From Saussurea involucrata (taxonomy: Eukaryota > Streptophyta > Magnoliopsida > Asterales > Asteraceae), in assembly GCA_033807775.1 (NCBI GenBank), contig CM066322.1:20821001-20885000 (forward strand): DNA of 64,000 nucleotides, in the 5' to 3' direction. This document shows, piece by piece, positions 34,881 through 46,108 of the stretch (its first letter is position 1; the number at the start of each line of letters is the position of its first letter). The notes beneath the pieces were generated by a model. That model did not search any database and had not been told where the DNA came from. It saw only the letters and a list, made by a program, of their open reading frames with translations. The position numbers were made by a program, and so were the translations under genes.

Positions 34881-37185
34881 GACAGTGAAGACTCAGATTA
34901 CATGGAGGATGAAATGGTAGAGGTTGGTGTAGACATGAAGAACTTTTGTTCCATCATAGATTGGGATATTGAATGGTTGGGTAATAAAGAGGAGTTAGTT
35001 GAGGAACATAATTTAGGGGAAGATGATCCACTTGAAGTTGAAGTTGATGCTTTTTATAGTGGATCTGAGTCAGACATTGAAGTACATAGGAAGCAAAAGC
35101 TTAGAAAACTAAGAAAGGACCATGCACAGGATACATGGAATGTAAACTTTTATGTTGGGGAATGCTTTGGCAACAAAAACAAGATTAAAGACAGGATTGC
35201 CAAACATTCCATTGAAACAAGGAGGGACCTTTCTATACTAAAGAATGACAAAGTAAGGGTAAGGGTTGTATGCAGGGGTAAGGTTCCAACATGCAGTGAA
35301 GAGGTGGGTCAAAGTAGCAATGTAGAGTCAAAGTCAACTAAGTCAAAGTCAACAGGGTCAAAAGTTGATGGGCCCATCTGCCCTTGGGTATTGCACATCT
35401 CTACAAATGGTGAAGACAAAACATGGGTAGTAAAAACCTACAATGATGTGCATAAATGTCTTCAATGCAGAAAAGTGAGACAATGCACATCATCCTTTAT
35501 CTCATCGCAAATAGAGGGTACCATCATCCCTAACCCAACTATTCCTATTGGAGCCCTAAAAGACCAACTCCAAGCCAAACTTCAATTGCAGCTTTCAAGA
35601 CTGAAGGTATTTAGGGCAAAGTCAAAAGCTTTGGAGAAGATGCAGGGGACATACACTGCACAGTACAGTTTGTTGAGAGACTACATTCTTGAGCTAAAGA
35701 AGACAAATCCAGGGACAACAGTGAAGCTGGAGGTTGAAAGTGAACCAAACATAGAATCCTCAATAACTAGGCAGTTTAAGAGGATATATGTCTGTCTTGG
35801 TGCACTAAAGCAAGGATTCAAAAAATGTGATAGGGAGTTGTTGGGAATAGATGGTGCTTTCATGAAAGGATCCTTTCCTGGTCAGATCTTATCTGCTGTA
35901 GGAATTGATCCAAACCATGGGACTTATCCACTTGTTTATGCAATTGTGGAGGCTGAGAACACAGACTCTTGGACTTGGTTTTTGGAGTATTTGGGAGATG
36001 ATCTAGAGTTGGATAGAAACTCTAACTTCACATTCATTAGTGACAGACATAAGGTAATTTGTATTTTTTATTTTCTATTTTTAGTTTAATTTGTATGCTA
36101 ATGAACATCTACTTTACAAGGTATCATACCAGCAATAGCAAGGGTCTTTCCAAGTGCAGAGCATAGGTTTTGCTTGAGGCACATACATGAGAACATGAAG
36201 AAAACATGGAAAGGCAAGGAATACAAGGATCTGTTGTGGAAGTGTGCTACTGCAACTACAATGAACCAATTTGGGAGATGTATGGAAGAGCTGAAAAATC
36301 TGAACAAAGCTGCACATGATTACTTGAAAGATATTCCACCACATAGCTGGAGCAGATCCCACTTTACAGGTACAGAACCTTTAACCACCATTCTTCTAAG
36401 TTTACACCTTTAAGTTTGTTCTTCTAAATTTATACCCAATTATGGTATGCACAGGTAGAGCTCATTGTGATGTTGTATTGAACAACATGTGTGAGGTCTT
36501 TAATAGACAACTCATTGATGGGAGAGACAAGCCTATAATCATGGCCCTAGAGTACATTAGGGAGTACTTGATGAAAAGGATTGTCAATGTCAGAAAGTTG
36601 ATTGACAGGTCAAGTGGACTCCTTACTCCCACAGCCACAAAGATTATCAATGAAATCAAGACACAAGCTTGCCAATACACTGTGCTATGGAGTGGGGGGC
36701 AGAAGTATCAGGTTAGTGGCCCCTGGATGGAACAATGTGTTGTATATCCTATTGAGAAGGTATGCACTTGCAGGAAGTGGGAACTAACAGGCATACCATG
36801 TAAGCATGTTGTGGCTTGTATATGGTTCATGCAAGCAAATGGAGAGGATGTTGACATTCCAGAGAAGTGGGTGCATTCTAGTTACAGTTTTAGTACTTGG
36901 AAATCTGTTTATGCATTCAACATTGAGCCAATAAGTGGTAGAGAGCATTGGCCTCAATCAGATTGCACACTCACTCTCACTGCACCAAAGCATCACACTC
37001 CTGTTGGGAGGCCCAAGAAGAAAAGAAGAAAGACTGCAGAAGAGTTGAGTCAGCCCATTGTGAAGGGTCCAAAGCTTGTCAGAGGGGGAAGACAGTTACA
37101 TGTAACAAGTGCAACAAGAAAGGTCACAATTCTAGGACCTGCAAAGGGCAAGAAGATAGAGCAGCATGAGGGGGTTTGGTTTTGA

Positions 37186-37601
37186 TGTTGTTATCTTTTG
37201 TTTTGGTTGTTGATATGTAGAACAATTATGGTTTGTTTTGGTAACTTATGCAATGAACAATTATGGTTTGTTTTGGTAACTTATGTAATGAACAATTATG
37301 GTTTGAAAGATATTGTCAATTCCCCTGTTTTGGTTTGCTTATGTTATAAATTTCAGTGTCAATTCCCCTGTTTTGGTCACATTTTGTCAATTGCCCTATT
37401 TTGATCAAACATGTTCCATTAACATAGAGATGTCAAAAGTGCACAATTTCCATTAACATATATTTGTCAAAAGTACAACACTTTCAGTACACCAAAAGTA
37501 CACCAATTTCACCAATAACCACCAAAAAGTACCAAAAACCACCAAAAGAACCTACACTAGGCAAACTACCTAAACAACATCCCATATTGATCAAGCATGA
37601 T
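37186..37601. other. Spacer between convergent genes of MULE B
   Basis: Contains a 34-37 base repeat (AACAATTATGGTTTGTTTTGG, shortened here to its core TTATGGTTTG) in three copies at 37222-37305, then A-rich DNA. It is the shared 3' region of MURA and the GRF-finger gene. Confidence 0.5.
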
Positions 37602-37960
37602 CTAACAGAAATAAAGATACACAAAAAACACCCAACTGGTAATCAACAACACTTTCAAGTTTCGAGCTTCAATTGTCTTCTCATTCAACTGTTGGTCAAC
37701 AATGTTCTTGCTTCTGATCAACCCAGGAATCACTTGGATGGCATGTGCACACATTGGTCTATCAAGCCATTTTACAAACCCACAATTTGTAGCCTGTGAA
37801 ACAAAAAATAACAAGATTTTAGGAAGGATTTAGGGTTTTTGAAAGGATTTGAGACCACACCACTTACTGGGTTTGAACAACAATAGAACCTTCGTCCAGG
37901 GTTGTTGTTCGTCCACGAGGTTCTTAAATTCGCAGGGTAGCCACACACGCAGACCACCAT
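37602..37960 (-). CDS. GRF-type zinc finger, coiled-coil, membrane-helix protein of MULE B
   Basis: Two minus-strand exons, 37960-37868 (93 bp) and 37793-37602 (192 bp), joined in phase 0, encode 94 residues. The finger has Cys-Val-Cys-Gly near the start, NNPGRRFYCC, and CGFVKW in exon 2. A charged helical segment and a terminal hydrophobic helix (VLLITSWVFFVYLYF) follow. Exon 1 length, intron position and phase, and the domain order equal those of the MULE A gene at 27379. The ATG at 37960 is chosen because it gives the same exon length; the longer ORF upstream begins on GTG. No lesion is seen. The gene starts just inside the right TIR and converges on MURA. Confidence 0.8.
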
Positions 37961-38375
37961 TGTTGATTGAGAGCTGAGAGATAGCACACCCGTTCGTCTT
38001 CTTGGGTTTGGTTTTTTGGAGGTAAAAAAACGGTATGGGGAAGAAGCTAATTAAATAAAAGGACAAAAAGGGGTTTAGAGGAAAAAGGACCGAAATACCC
38101 TCATGCTTATCTCACGTGGTAGTGGCTAACGTCTAACATTGGATGGACGTTGGTCAGAGGGACCAAATCCGGACCGAATGGCATACTGCAGTGGCTAAAA
38201 TGTAATTTTTAAACTGTAGGGACCAAATGTGTTATAAACACCAAACCACAGGGACCAAAAGTGTAGTGTACTCTTTTATTTAAATAATTAATTAAAAATC
38301 AACCCACCCACCATCCATTCCGTTAACTCTCCACTCTCTCACATTCATTTCACCCTTACCACCTAATTAATTCTA

Positions 38376-39717
38376 GAGTAGTAAATTACATGAATGGTCC
38401 TGTGGTTTGGTCCAAATCTGGATTTGGTCCCTATTTTGAAAAAGGTACACCAAACATCACTGTGGTTGTCATTTTGTTATGTATCCAGTCCATGCCCCTA
38501 ACTCCGTCTATTTTCTCTCCGTTAGCACCCCCACGTGCGTGGCACGTGAGGGGTAAAAACGTCATTTTATCTTTTTATTTTATTTTACCATTTTTTTCAA
38601 ACCATAAGGACCAAATATGTAATTAACTCAAAATCTGGATTTGGTTTATCATCTCAGATCTTTAAACCCAAAACATCTCAGATCTTTAAACCCAAAATTT
38701 GCAAACCACAAGGAATCGAGCTCCATCTTCGAAACCTAGATCGTCGGCGGAATGGGGATCCATCTCCGGCACCTACTGCTGCGGCACCGCCTCCATCTCC
38801 GACGCCAGGCCGCCTACCTCCGGTGGTGCTCCTTTCTCCCTCCTCTTCCTGTTCCTGTAGCAACCCAGATTTGAGATGCAAACACAGACGCCTTCCCCCA
38901 TGTGGTTTACCCATACACAAACACGCACATCTGGAAGAAAGAATCGACGCCTTCATCTCTGTGGTTTGTGACACGGTTCGTTACAGATCCCTCTTGAATC
39001 TACCAAGCTTTGGTATTCTTGGGTTCTAACTTGATTTTGGTGATAATGGTTTCTGGGTGAAACATATTTCAGAAATTTCTGGTTTGTGACCCAACTCTCT
39101 CTCTCTCTAATCACCCTTTTGAATCTACCAATTCATGGTTGTACCTATGCTACTGGATGCTTTAAGATTTGGGACAATTGAAACGAGAGGGATGGTGCTG
39201 TGAGACCACTTTTGAATAAAATTAAAAATCGGGTTCATGTGGATGAGTTAGGGTTTTCAAATCAACAGATTTAATCTCGATTCAGATTTAATTTCGATTC
39301 AGATTTCAGTGTTTGAGTTAGGGTTTTTGTTATTCCTTTGATTTAAAAACATGAGTTGTAAGCAATCATAGTAATGATATTGAATCTAGTTTGTTCTTTA
39401 ATTTGTTTGTATAATGTGATGAATCTAGTTTGTTCTTTAATTTGTTTGTATAATGTGATAAAAACTGAAAACTATTTAAGAGTTTATTCATTATTGAAAA
39501 ACAAATTGTAAAATAGAATAAAAATATAAAATGACATTTTTACCCCTCACGTGCCACGCACGTGATCAACTTAACGGATGAAAAAGAAACGGAGTTAGGG
39601 ACAAGGACTGGATCCATAACAAAATGACAACCACAGTGATGTTTGGTGTACTTTTTTTAAAATAGGGACCAAATCCAGATTTGGACCAAACCACAGGACC
39701 ATTCATGTAATTTACTC
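38376..39717. mobile_element. MULE without transposase, possible Pack-MULE
   Basis: Inverted repeats of about 210 bp begin GAGTA...AATTACATGAATGG at each end and include CACGTGCGTGGCACGTGAGG-like sequence. The 9-bp flanks (TTAATTCTA and TAATAAATA) match poorly, so the duplication has decayed. The interior 38700-38900 is unlike its surroundings: GC-rich and CCG/CTCC-rich, as in a plant 5' exon. Confidence 0.7.
38700..38900. other. GC-rich segment inside the MULE, possible captured gene piece
   Basis: Runs such as CTCCGGCACC and CGGCACCGCCTCC contrast with flanking AT-rich DNA. Neither strand gives a protein I recognise. A captured first exon or 5' leader is a reasonable guess, not shown. Confidence 0.35.
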
Positions 39718-40002
39718 TAATAAATATTATTTCTCTTATATAAACATTTCTTTTCAAAGTTTCTCATTGGTGGGACATAATAAAAAACTATTTCTCTCTT
39801 TTGATAATGTTTTTTTGGGCCTTCTCTTATTTTTCTTTATTTTGGAGAAGTTATTGAAATAATTTTTATTTTCTCTTTTCAAAATATCTCTTTATTCATT
39901 TTAAAAAATTGTTGGAGATAAGAAACTCTTTTTAAATTACTAAATGTCCTCTTTTCAAAACGGATAAACTAAAACGACTATCTATTCCATTTTTAAGATA
40001 TA
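39718..40002. other. AT-rich spacer
   Basis: No feature recognised. Confidence 0.5.
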
Positions 40003-40232
40003 CTAGATACGTACTCGTGCGCGATGCAACGTGAAATATCTCGAATCTAAAGTCGAGAATTCGAAAAAATAATTTTGTTTTATGTTCATATTTATTCGCT
40101 TTTAAATCGCACGGATGTATAAAATTAAAGATCAATATGGTTAATTGGTCAAAAAAATTGAAAAATATTCGTTCGATAGTGGGGTCTTCAAACCCATAAC
40201 ATTTGTGCTCATTTTGAAGGTTATAATGTTAT
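40003..40232 (-). mobile_element. Helitron-like 3' end, degenerate
   Basis: On the minus strand a GC-rich imperfect hairpin (TTGCATCGCGCACG) is followed by GTACGTAT then CTAG at 40006-40003, next to T. The adjoining sequence (GAAATATCTCG) recurs at 56290, beside another such end. No 5' TC end was found because a Copia element has inserted at 40233. Confidence 0.45.
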
Positions 40233-40497
40233 TGTTAGTACACAATGTATCCAAGATTTAGGGCTAATTGTATTTAGTCAACAATTGTCAAAGTCAAAAT
40301 AGGTAGTGTATTGGTCAAGGGTATAAATACCAAAATGTAAGGGTTTCTAGGTCAGAGGAGAGTGCACACAATAGAGGCTATCCATGGTGTGTGTGTGTGT
40401 GTAAATGAGAGAGAATTAGGTTTCCATTCCAATCTGATTGATTCTCCTCTCAATCAAGTGGTTTTATTGTTTATCATTGTTACTTGAATCACTCTCA
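40233..40497 (+). repeat. 5' LTR of the gag-only Copia element
   Basis: TGTTAGTACACA ... CACTCTCA. It differs from the 3' LTR by a longer GT microsatellite and a few substitutions, suggesting fairly recent insertion. Confidence 0.92.
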
Positions 40498-40499
40498 AT

Positions 40500-40511
40500 T
40501 GATATCAGAGC
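40500..40511 (+). other. Primer-binding site (initiator-Met tRNA type)
   Basis: TGATATCAGAGC, one difference from the usual Copia TGGTATCAGAGC, two bases after the LTR. Confidence 0.85.
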
Positions 40512-41143
40512 CTAACAGATTTGAATTTGTGCATCTTTCAGAAACTTTTATCAATTTTTGAGAAATTGATGGGGTTTTGAGGTTTTTGAGATTTTATTGA
40601 AAATCTTCAAAAATCTTTAAAAAAATTGAGTTTTGGATCGATTCAAGTTCATAGATGGTTTTTACTTGTTGATTGGAATGATTTGCAATTTACAAAACTT
40701 TTTTTTCATCATCAAATCTCAATTTTTGGAAAATCAAAATATCTAACGGTGTTCATCATTTTTTTGTTTTGTTTTGTTTCAAGAAGATAGTGATCGATCT
40801 TCATCCTCTTATTGTGATTTGATCATGCTAATTTCTTAAATTGATCTTTCTGTTGGGTTAAAAGAGTTTCAATCATCCAGAATTTAAAGTTTGGCCATAA
40901 ATCAACGTGTTTGAAACAGATCTGGGTTTTGAATTTTTTTGTGTGTTCTTCGATACTCACATGAAAGATGATGATCGATTTTGGATTAGCAACGGTATTT
41001 TTATCGATTTTCACTCCATAGATCTGTTCGTTTTTAATTTTCGATCATCCAGAATCTTTCAGAATCAAAAACTATTGAGAAATAAGCAAGTTACAAGCAG
41101 GGTCGGGCTAGGGGGAGGGTGGGTCGGGCGCACGCCCAGGGCC

Positions 41144-41535
41144 CACAAAAAATAGGGGCCCAATTTTTTTAGTATATATTATATAGTAGTAGTTCAAAAA
41201 AATAATCAATAAAAGAACACAAATTTTTTTAGTATATAATAGCAACCAAAAATAATTTAACATTATATTAACGACCCACAAAAAGTAGGTGCCCATTTTT
41301 TTAGTATATACTATATAGTATATAGTACTAGTTAAAAAATATTCAATAAAAAAGACACAATTTTTTAGTATCTAATAGGACACAAAAAGAATTTAACATT
41401 ATATTAAGGATCCATAAAAAGTAGGGGCCCAAATTTTTTTAGTATACAGTAGTAGTTCAAAAAAAATTAGTCAAAAAGACATAATTTTTTTAGTATCTAC
41501 TAGGAGCCAAAAAAAAAAATTAACATTATATTAAG
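41144..41535. repeat. About 133-bp tandem repeat, three copies
   Basis: Units beginning ACAAAAAGTAGGGGCCCA start near 41144, 41277 and 41412, each followed by TTTTTTTAGTATA and AACATTATATTAA. They form the left subterminal region of the hAT element. Confidence 0.85.
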
Positions 41536-42312
41536 GGCTCAAACATTTATATAAGAATATAGTAGATTTCTTATTATTAACTAAAAAATCTCAATCCTTT
41601 TGAAAAAATCCACCGTATATCTATATTTAGGATTTCAAAACTAACTTTGTTTTTTCATATATTATGGACTTCCTTATTACCTAATATTGAATACATAATT
41701 TAAGTATTCTCCTATATCTACAACAAGAATAAGATCTTAAGTTATAACCAACATGTACTTTTGATTCTAAGATAGATGGTTCGTAAAAGCATGTATTAAC
41801 GATTTAACCCTAAGAGTTTAAAATGGTGAAAACATTAATATGAGGTGATATGCAAACCTAACCGATTTATATTAATTTGCATATAGTGTTACTCTGAATA
41901 GTTAATATTGTGACATAAAATGATGTCGGTCTATATATTAAAGGTAGGGGTGTGCAGAAAACCAACCGATCCAATCAAAATCGACCGATCCAATTAGAAC
42001 CGACCGACCTTGATTGGATATCCAATTGCAATTGGATCGGATCGGATCGAAAAATTTGACATCCAATTGGATCGGTTCGGTTGTTGGATGGCAGTCCAGA
42101 ACCGATGGGAACCGACCGAACCGACCGATACCATCCAACCGAACCGAACCGACCGATGCCATCCAATTTCTAGGGTTTATTATTTTCTATTTTTATTTAA
42201 TAAACATGAAAATTTTCAAAATAATTAAAAAGTTAAAAACCTAAAGTCCTCAACAGTAAACACGCTTTCCCATTTTCCCTCTTCTCTCACTTCTCACAGA
42301 CCCACAGTCTCA

Positions 42313-42635
42313 GGCTATGTTTGGCAAACTAGCTGATAAGCTAGCTTATGACTTATAAGCTAGCTGGTAGCTGATAAGCTAGCTGTTGACTTATAAGCTA
42401 GCTGGTAGTTGATAAGCTAGTTGATGAAAAAGTCACGTTTGGCAAAACTAGCTTATAAGCGTGTAAAATGACTAAAAATGACATATTAAAAAAATAGTAA
42501 ATAAATAATAATATTAATTAATGGGGGCATTTTTGGAAAAAATAAAATAAAAGAAAAATAAGCTGCTAAACGCTACCATGACTAGCGTTTTGATAAGCTA
42601 GCTTATAAGCTAGCTTTTTTTTGCCAAACAATGCC
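42313..42635. mobile_element. MITE with AGCTAGCTTATAAGC repeats
   Basis: Tips GGCTATGTTTGGCAAA and TTTGCCAAACAATGCC are inverted, with TCA on both sides (42310-42312 and 42636-42638), Harbinger-like. The interior repeats GATAAGCTAGCT words that can pair with each other. Confidence 0.75.
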
Positions 42636-43313
42636 TCACACTCGTGACTCGTCAGTCGTCTCTCACTTCTCACATACTCACACGAAACCCTAATTACCTC
42701 CTAAACTCTCAGCCGAAAACGATTACCTCCTAATTACCTTCTTCGTCGAAAGATTTGCTGCAGGCCGAGCTCAAGGATTCTCCCCACAGACTCACACTCG
42801 TCCGATTTGCTTCTCCCCACACACGATTAGCATCTTTAAAACGGATTCTTCTTCAAACTAGGTATGATTTCTTTCGTTTTGATTTTGCTAAATAATTTGA
42901 GTGGATTCATCTGATATGTGCATAGCTTTTGTTGTATTTGATAAATCATGACAGATCGATTTTTACATATCTCAAAATCATTGTTATATATTTGCATTTG
43001 ATGTATTGAATATAAAAAATATACGAAGTTTATTAAGTTTATTTGCATTTCGATTTTTACATATCTCAAAAGCCTGATTTTGCTTTGTTAAGTTTATTTG
43101 CATTTCGATTTTTACATATCTCAAGTCTCAACACTCAACATATCGATTTTCGTCTCTGTTTCTCTATTGAACTTGTCATTTTGTCATTTTGTCATTTTGT
43201 TGTCATTTGGCATTGATTGGTATTTTGAACAGTTTCTTCAATCTGTTTGTCTGCATATCTAACAGTAACATGTGTTTTTGTTTATTAAGGTTTCTTGTTT
43301 TTGTTTTTATAAT

Positions 43314-43653
43314 GAGAAATTAATTAAAATACCCTAAGTTTGAAATTGACTTACCAAAATACCCCAAAAAATGAAAAGTTTACCAAAATACCCTATTTTT
43401 CCGCGAAGGGAGCCCTCAATCGCGGACAGGGACCAATTGTGAAATTTTTTGCAAGATATATTTACACTTTCAGTCCCCATCGCGGGCCAGGGACTGAAAG
43501 TGTAAATATATCTTGCAAAAAAATTCACAATTGGTCCTTGCCCGCGATAGAGGGCTCTCTTCGTGGAAAAATAGGGTATTTTGGTAAACTTTTCATTTTT
43601 TGGGGTATTTTGGTAAGTCAATGTCAAACTTGGGGTATTTTAATTAATTTCCC
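43314..43653. mobile_element. MULE-derived MITE, near-perfect palindrome
   Basis: The 340-bp element starts GAGAAATTAATTAAAATACC and ends with the inverse plus CCC. The two halves are inverted copies along almost their whole length, meeting near 43478. The 9-bp flanks TTTTATAAT and TTTTATTTA match at 7 positions. Confidence 0.8.
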
Positions 43654-43716
43654 TTTTATTTATGGTCAAGTGTTTATTGCTCTGTAGTCAGTAACATGTT
43701 TTTTGTTTATTAACAG

Positions 43717-44189
43717 ATGTCTTCCACTGCAAACATCATAAAACCCATATCTCTCGATGATGAGGAAGATCCCGGAATTGCTAACGAAGAAAATACACCC
43801 ACCACCAATGTTGATGAAAGTCCACCATTGCTCAGGATGTATTTGCTATTCCCATATCAACGATTCTTTCCACCATTGCTCAGGATGTATTTGCTATTCC
43901 CATATCAACGGTTGCATCGGAGTCGGCATTTTCTACCGGTGGTCGTATTATTGACTCATATAGGAGTCGTTTGACTCCTAAAGCGGTACAAGCATTAATT
44001 TGTACCCAAAATTGGATCCGAAAAACAACAACGATTGATGTTGACGGTGCAAATGAAGAAGTTGAAGCGTTGGAAGCTGGTACGTAAATGTATATATATT
44101 AAATTTTATTCATGAGATAACTTTTTTGTTTTACACTTCTTAATTTTGTAGAAATGTTGGCCGGAGATGGAGAAATCAGAATGGATTGA
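43717..44189 (+). pseudogene. hAT transposase C-terminal dimerisation domain fragment (RICESLEEPER-like)
   Basis: From a splice-acceptor-like AACAG, the sequence encodes an acidic stretch, then (in another frame) DVFAIPIST, VASESAFSTGG, SRLTPK and ALICTQNWIR, the conserved C-terminal block of plant hAT transposases of the RICESLEEPER/DAYSLEEPER type. A short intron (donor near 44080, acceptor near 44150) leads to a last exon ending at TGA 44187-44189. A 48-bp tandem duplication (43821-43868 and 43869-43916) repeats the DVFAIPIST segment, and the upstream frame does not match. The BED finger and catalytic region are missing. Confidence 0.75.
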
Positions 44190-44999
44190 GTTGTTGCGGA
44201 CTTGCGGTTTTGTTGCGGACGCCGGGCGGACAATATGTTTAATTGTTTATCATTTTCCACTTTCCACTTTTCAATAGAACTTTTGTATGGGATTATATTT
44301 GGTAGTTGTATGTTTTTACTTTTTAGCACTAGTTTGGACTTTTGAATGGATAATTAAGTATTTCGTAATATTATGATTTATGTGCATTGTTGAAAATTGG
44401 ATTTAAAACATTGGATGTCGGATGGATCTGATCCGATCATCCATTGGATGTCGGATCGGATGGATCCAATCTGGATGGATCCAATCCGGCTGTTATTGGA
44501 TGAAACCGAACTGATCCAATGGATATCCAATAAAAATATCCATTGGATGGAACCGAACCGATCAATCATCCATTGGATTGAAAAAATCCAACATCCAATG
44601 GATGATTGGATCGGTTCGGTTGGCAAAATCCAACATCCAATGGATGATTGGATCGGTTCGGTTCCCCTCACATCCATTGGATGTCAACCGATGAACACCC
44701 CTAATTAAAGGTATATCATATAATGTGTTTGACGGTGGAACGAATTTATGATGCTAGGTAAAAATGATATGATAGATAATATTAATTTAGAAATAATTAT
44801 TGATTGATTTTGCCTCTAGGAATTCTCGAAAAAACAGTTTTATATGAATTATTAATATTTCTTAAACTCAATGTTATTTATGATAATAAGAGACAACATA
44901 TTAAAAAACCGTACTTATCGAGGGCCCATTTTTACATCTCGCACAGGGCCTACAATATGTCAGGAACGACCTTGGTTACAAGCATTCGAAGAAGTAGCC

Positions 45000-46108
45000 G
45001 GAATCTGGGTTGTTTCACCGGAAAAACGAGAAAAAACCCGCTGGAGTTCATAACTATCGCAAACTCTTTGTTATCGCAACCAAACCTTATCGCAACCTCT
45101 TTGTTGCGACAACTCTTATCGCAACCTCACCGGAAAGTTCAAAAGTCGCCGGACTTGGTGCAGATCTCGTTATTTTTTCGTGGAAATCAGTTGGTTGATG
45201 ATATAATATTATAAAGAGACCAAAAGAAATCGATTTCAACGTAAGAAACTGAAGAAATATCGAACGAAAAGTACTCAGATCGTGTTTGGGGTGGTGATGA
45301 ACAGTACTAACGGAGTCCGTTAGTACTCCGTTAATTCTGTTACAATTTTGGTCCTTTTGGCGTTAGTTTCGTTAGTTTTTCCGTTAGTATTAGTTAGTTT
45401 TGTTTCATTTTAAGTCCCAAGTCTGTTAGGGGTCTGTTAGTTCAGTTAGTTTCATCTTTTTAACGGTCAATTAGATTTTTCCGTTAAGTTTCTTACATTT
45501 TTAGTCCTTCCGTTAGATTTCTAGGTTAAGTCCGTTAAGTTTAGTTAAGAGTTTAGGTATTGTCACTTTTGGTCCCTAGACTTAAAGTTTCAGGACTTGT
45601 CGCTTTTAGTCCCCAAAGTTAGAATTTTAGTTTTTGACAGTTTCAGTCCCTATACTTATAGTTTAGATTTTATAGTTTAGATTTTATTCATTCTTAGTCC
45701 CTAGACTTTAAACTTTTAGATTTTTACAGTTTTAGTCCCTAGACTTGTAAGTTTTAGGATTTTTCATTTTTAGTCCCTTGAGTCTTAATTTTAGAATTTT
45801 TACATTTTTAGTCCTTATTCTTCATTATTATTTTTGTTTTTCGTCGTTTTTATTAGTTTTTGCCTGCAATTAATCATAACTGATATATTTTTCTCATATG
45901 TTGCAGGTTGGCCGATTTAAAGTCCAGTTTTCCGCATTAATTTTTCGGAATTAATTTTTAGAGACAAATTTACAATTTGTTTTTCAAATTTTATTTTTGA
46001 AATATTTTTCTGACTTTAATTGATTTTTCTTTGATCGTACAAGCGCACAAATTCTACTTCTCACGAAGTATCTGTTAACGATCCGACATTTTAAATTTTC
46101 AGGTAACA
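45000..46108 (+). other. Copia leader with degenerate repeats
   Basis: Untranslated leader of the gag-only Copia element. From 45550 to 45835 a unit of about 45-60 bases containing TTTAGTCCCTAGACTT recurs at least five times with variation. Before it, CGTTAGT-like words recur (45300-45540). A splice-acceptor-like TTGCAGG lies at 45901. Confidence 0.55.

Larger units (their letters stand above)
32773..37170 (+). pseudogene. MURA (MuDR-like) transposase of MULE B, broken by frameshifts and a solo LTR
   Basis: Parts in order: a short first exon (from 32773), the PB1-like domain (LKIHHGGLFTKRPGR near 32945), an interruption by a solo LTR at 33200-34445, then the rest from 34451. When the LTR is skipped the frame continues directly. 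Next come an acidic linker with 5-residue repeats (34780-34880), the DNA-binding region, the MULE DDE domain (IDGAFMKG; ISDRHK), an intron after HK near 36053, helical exons, and a SWIM finger (CTCRKWELTGIPCKHV). A one-base loss near 32997 shifts frame inside PB1, and a shift in a G run near 37086 separates the final CCHC knuckle. The DDE and SWIM regions themselves are open. Confidence 0.88.
32461..38273. mobile_element. Long-TIR MULE (element B) with MURA and GRF-finger genes
   Basis: Inverted repeats of about 250 bp (left GAGTAAACTACACTTTTGGT, right mirror ending in GTGTACTC) with an exact 9-bp duplication TTTTATTTA (32452-32460 and 38274-38282). MURA runs on the plus strand from the left TIR and a GRF-finger gene on the minus strand from the right TIR, the same convergent plan as MULE A in mirror image. 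A solo LTR is inserted in MURA. Only about 280 bp separate the two elements, and their sequences are clearly diverged. Confidence 0.92.
41945..44703 (+). mobile_element. hAT element (RICESLEEPER-like), nested
   Basis: Tips TAGGGGTGTGCA and GAACACCCCTA with an exact 8-bp duplication ATTAAAGG (41937-41944 and 44704-44711). Both subterminal regions are packed with variants of GGATCGGTTCGGTT and ATCCAATTGGAT (41960-42170 and 44400-44690), probable transposase-binding sites. It keeps only the transposase C-terminus and contains two MITEs. Confidence 0.88.
41098..44974. mobile_element. hAT element, non-autonomous, host of further insertions
   Basis: Left tip CAGGGTCGGGCTAGG and right tip ending AACGACCTTG, with an exact 8-bp duplication GTTACAAG (41090-41097 and 44975-44982). 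The right subterminal CGCACAGGGCCT matches the hAT at 14521-15684. Its left interior is a tandem repeat; no transposase of its own is visible. It sits in the leader of the Copia element. Confidence 0.88.

Noticed and set aside
41938..42244. Overlapping ORFs rich in Arg, Asp and Pro
   Set aside because: They come from hAT subterminal motif arrays read in several frames.
43334..43687. Two overlapping ORFs on opposite strands with almost the same protein
   Set aside because: This is the expected result of a palindromic MITE; neither is a gene.
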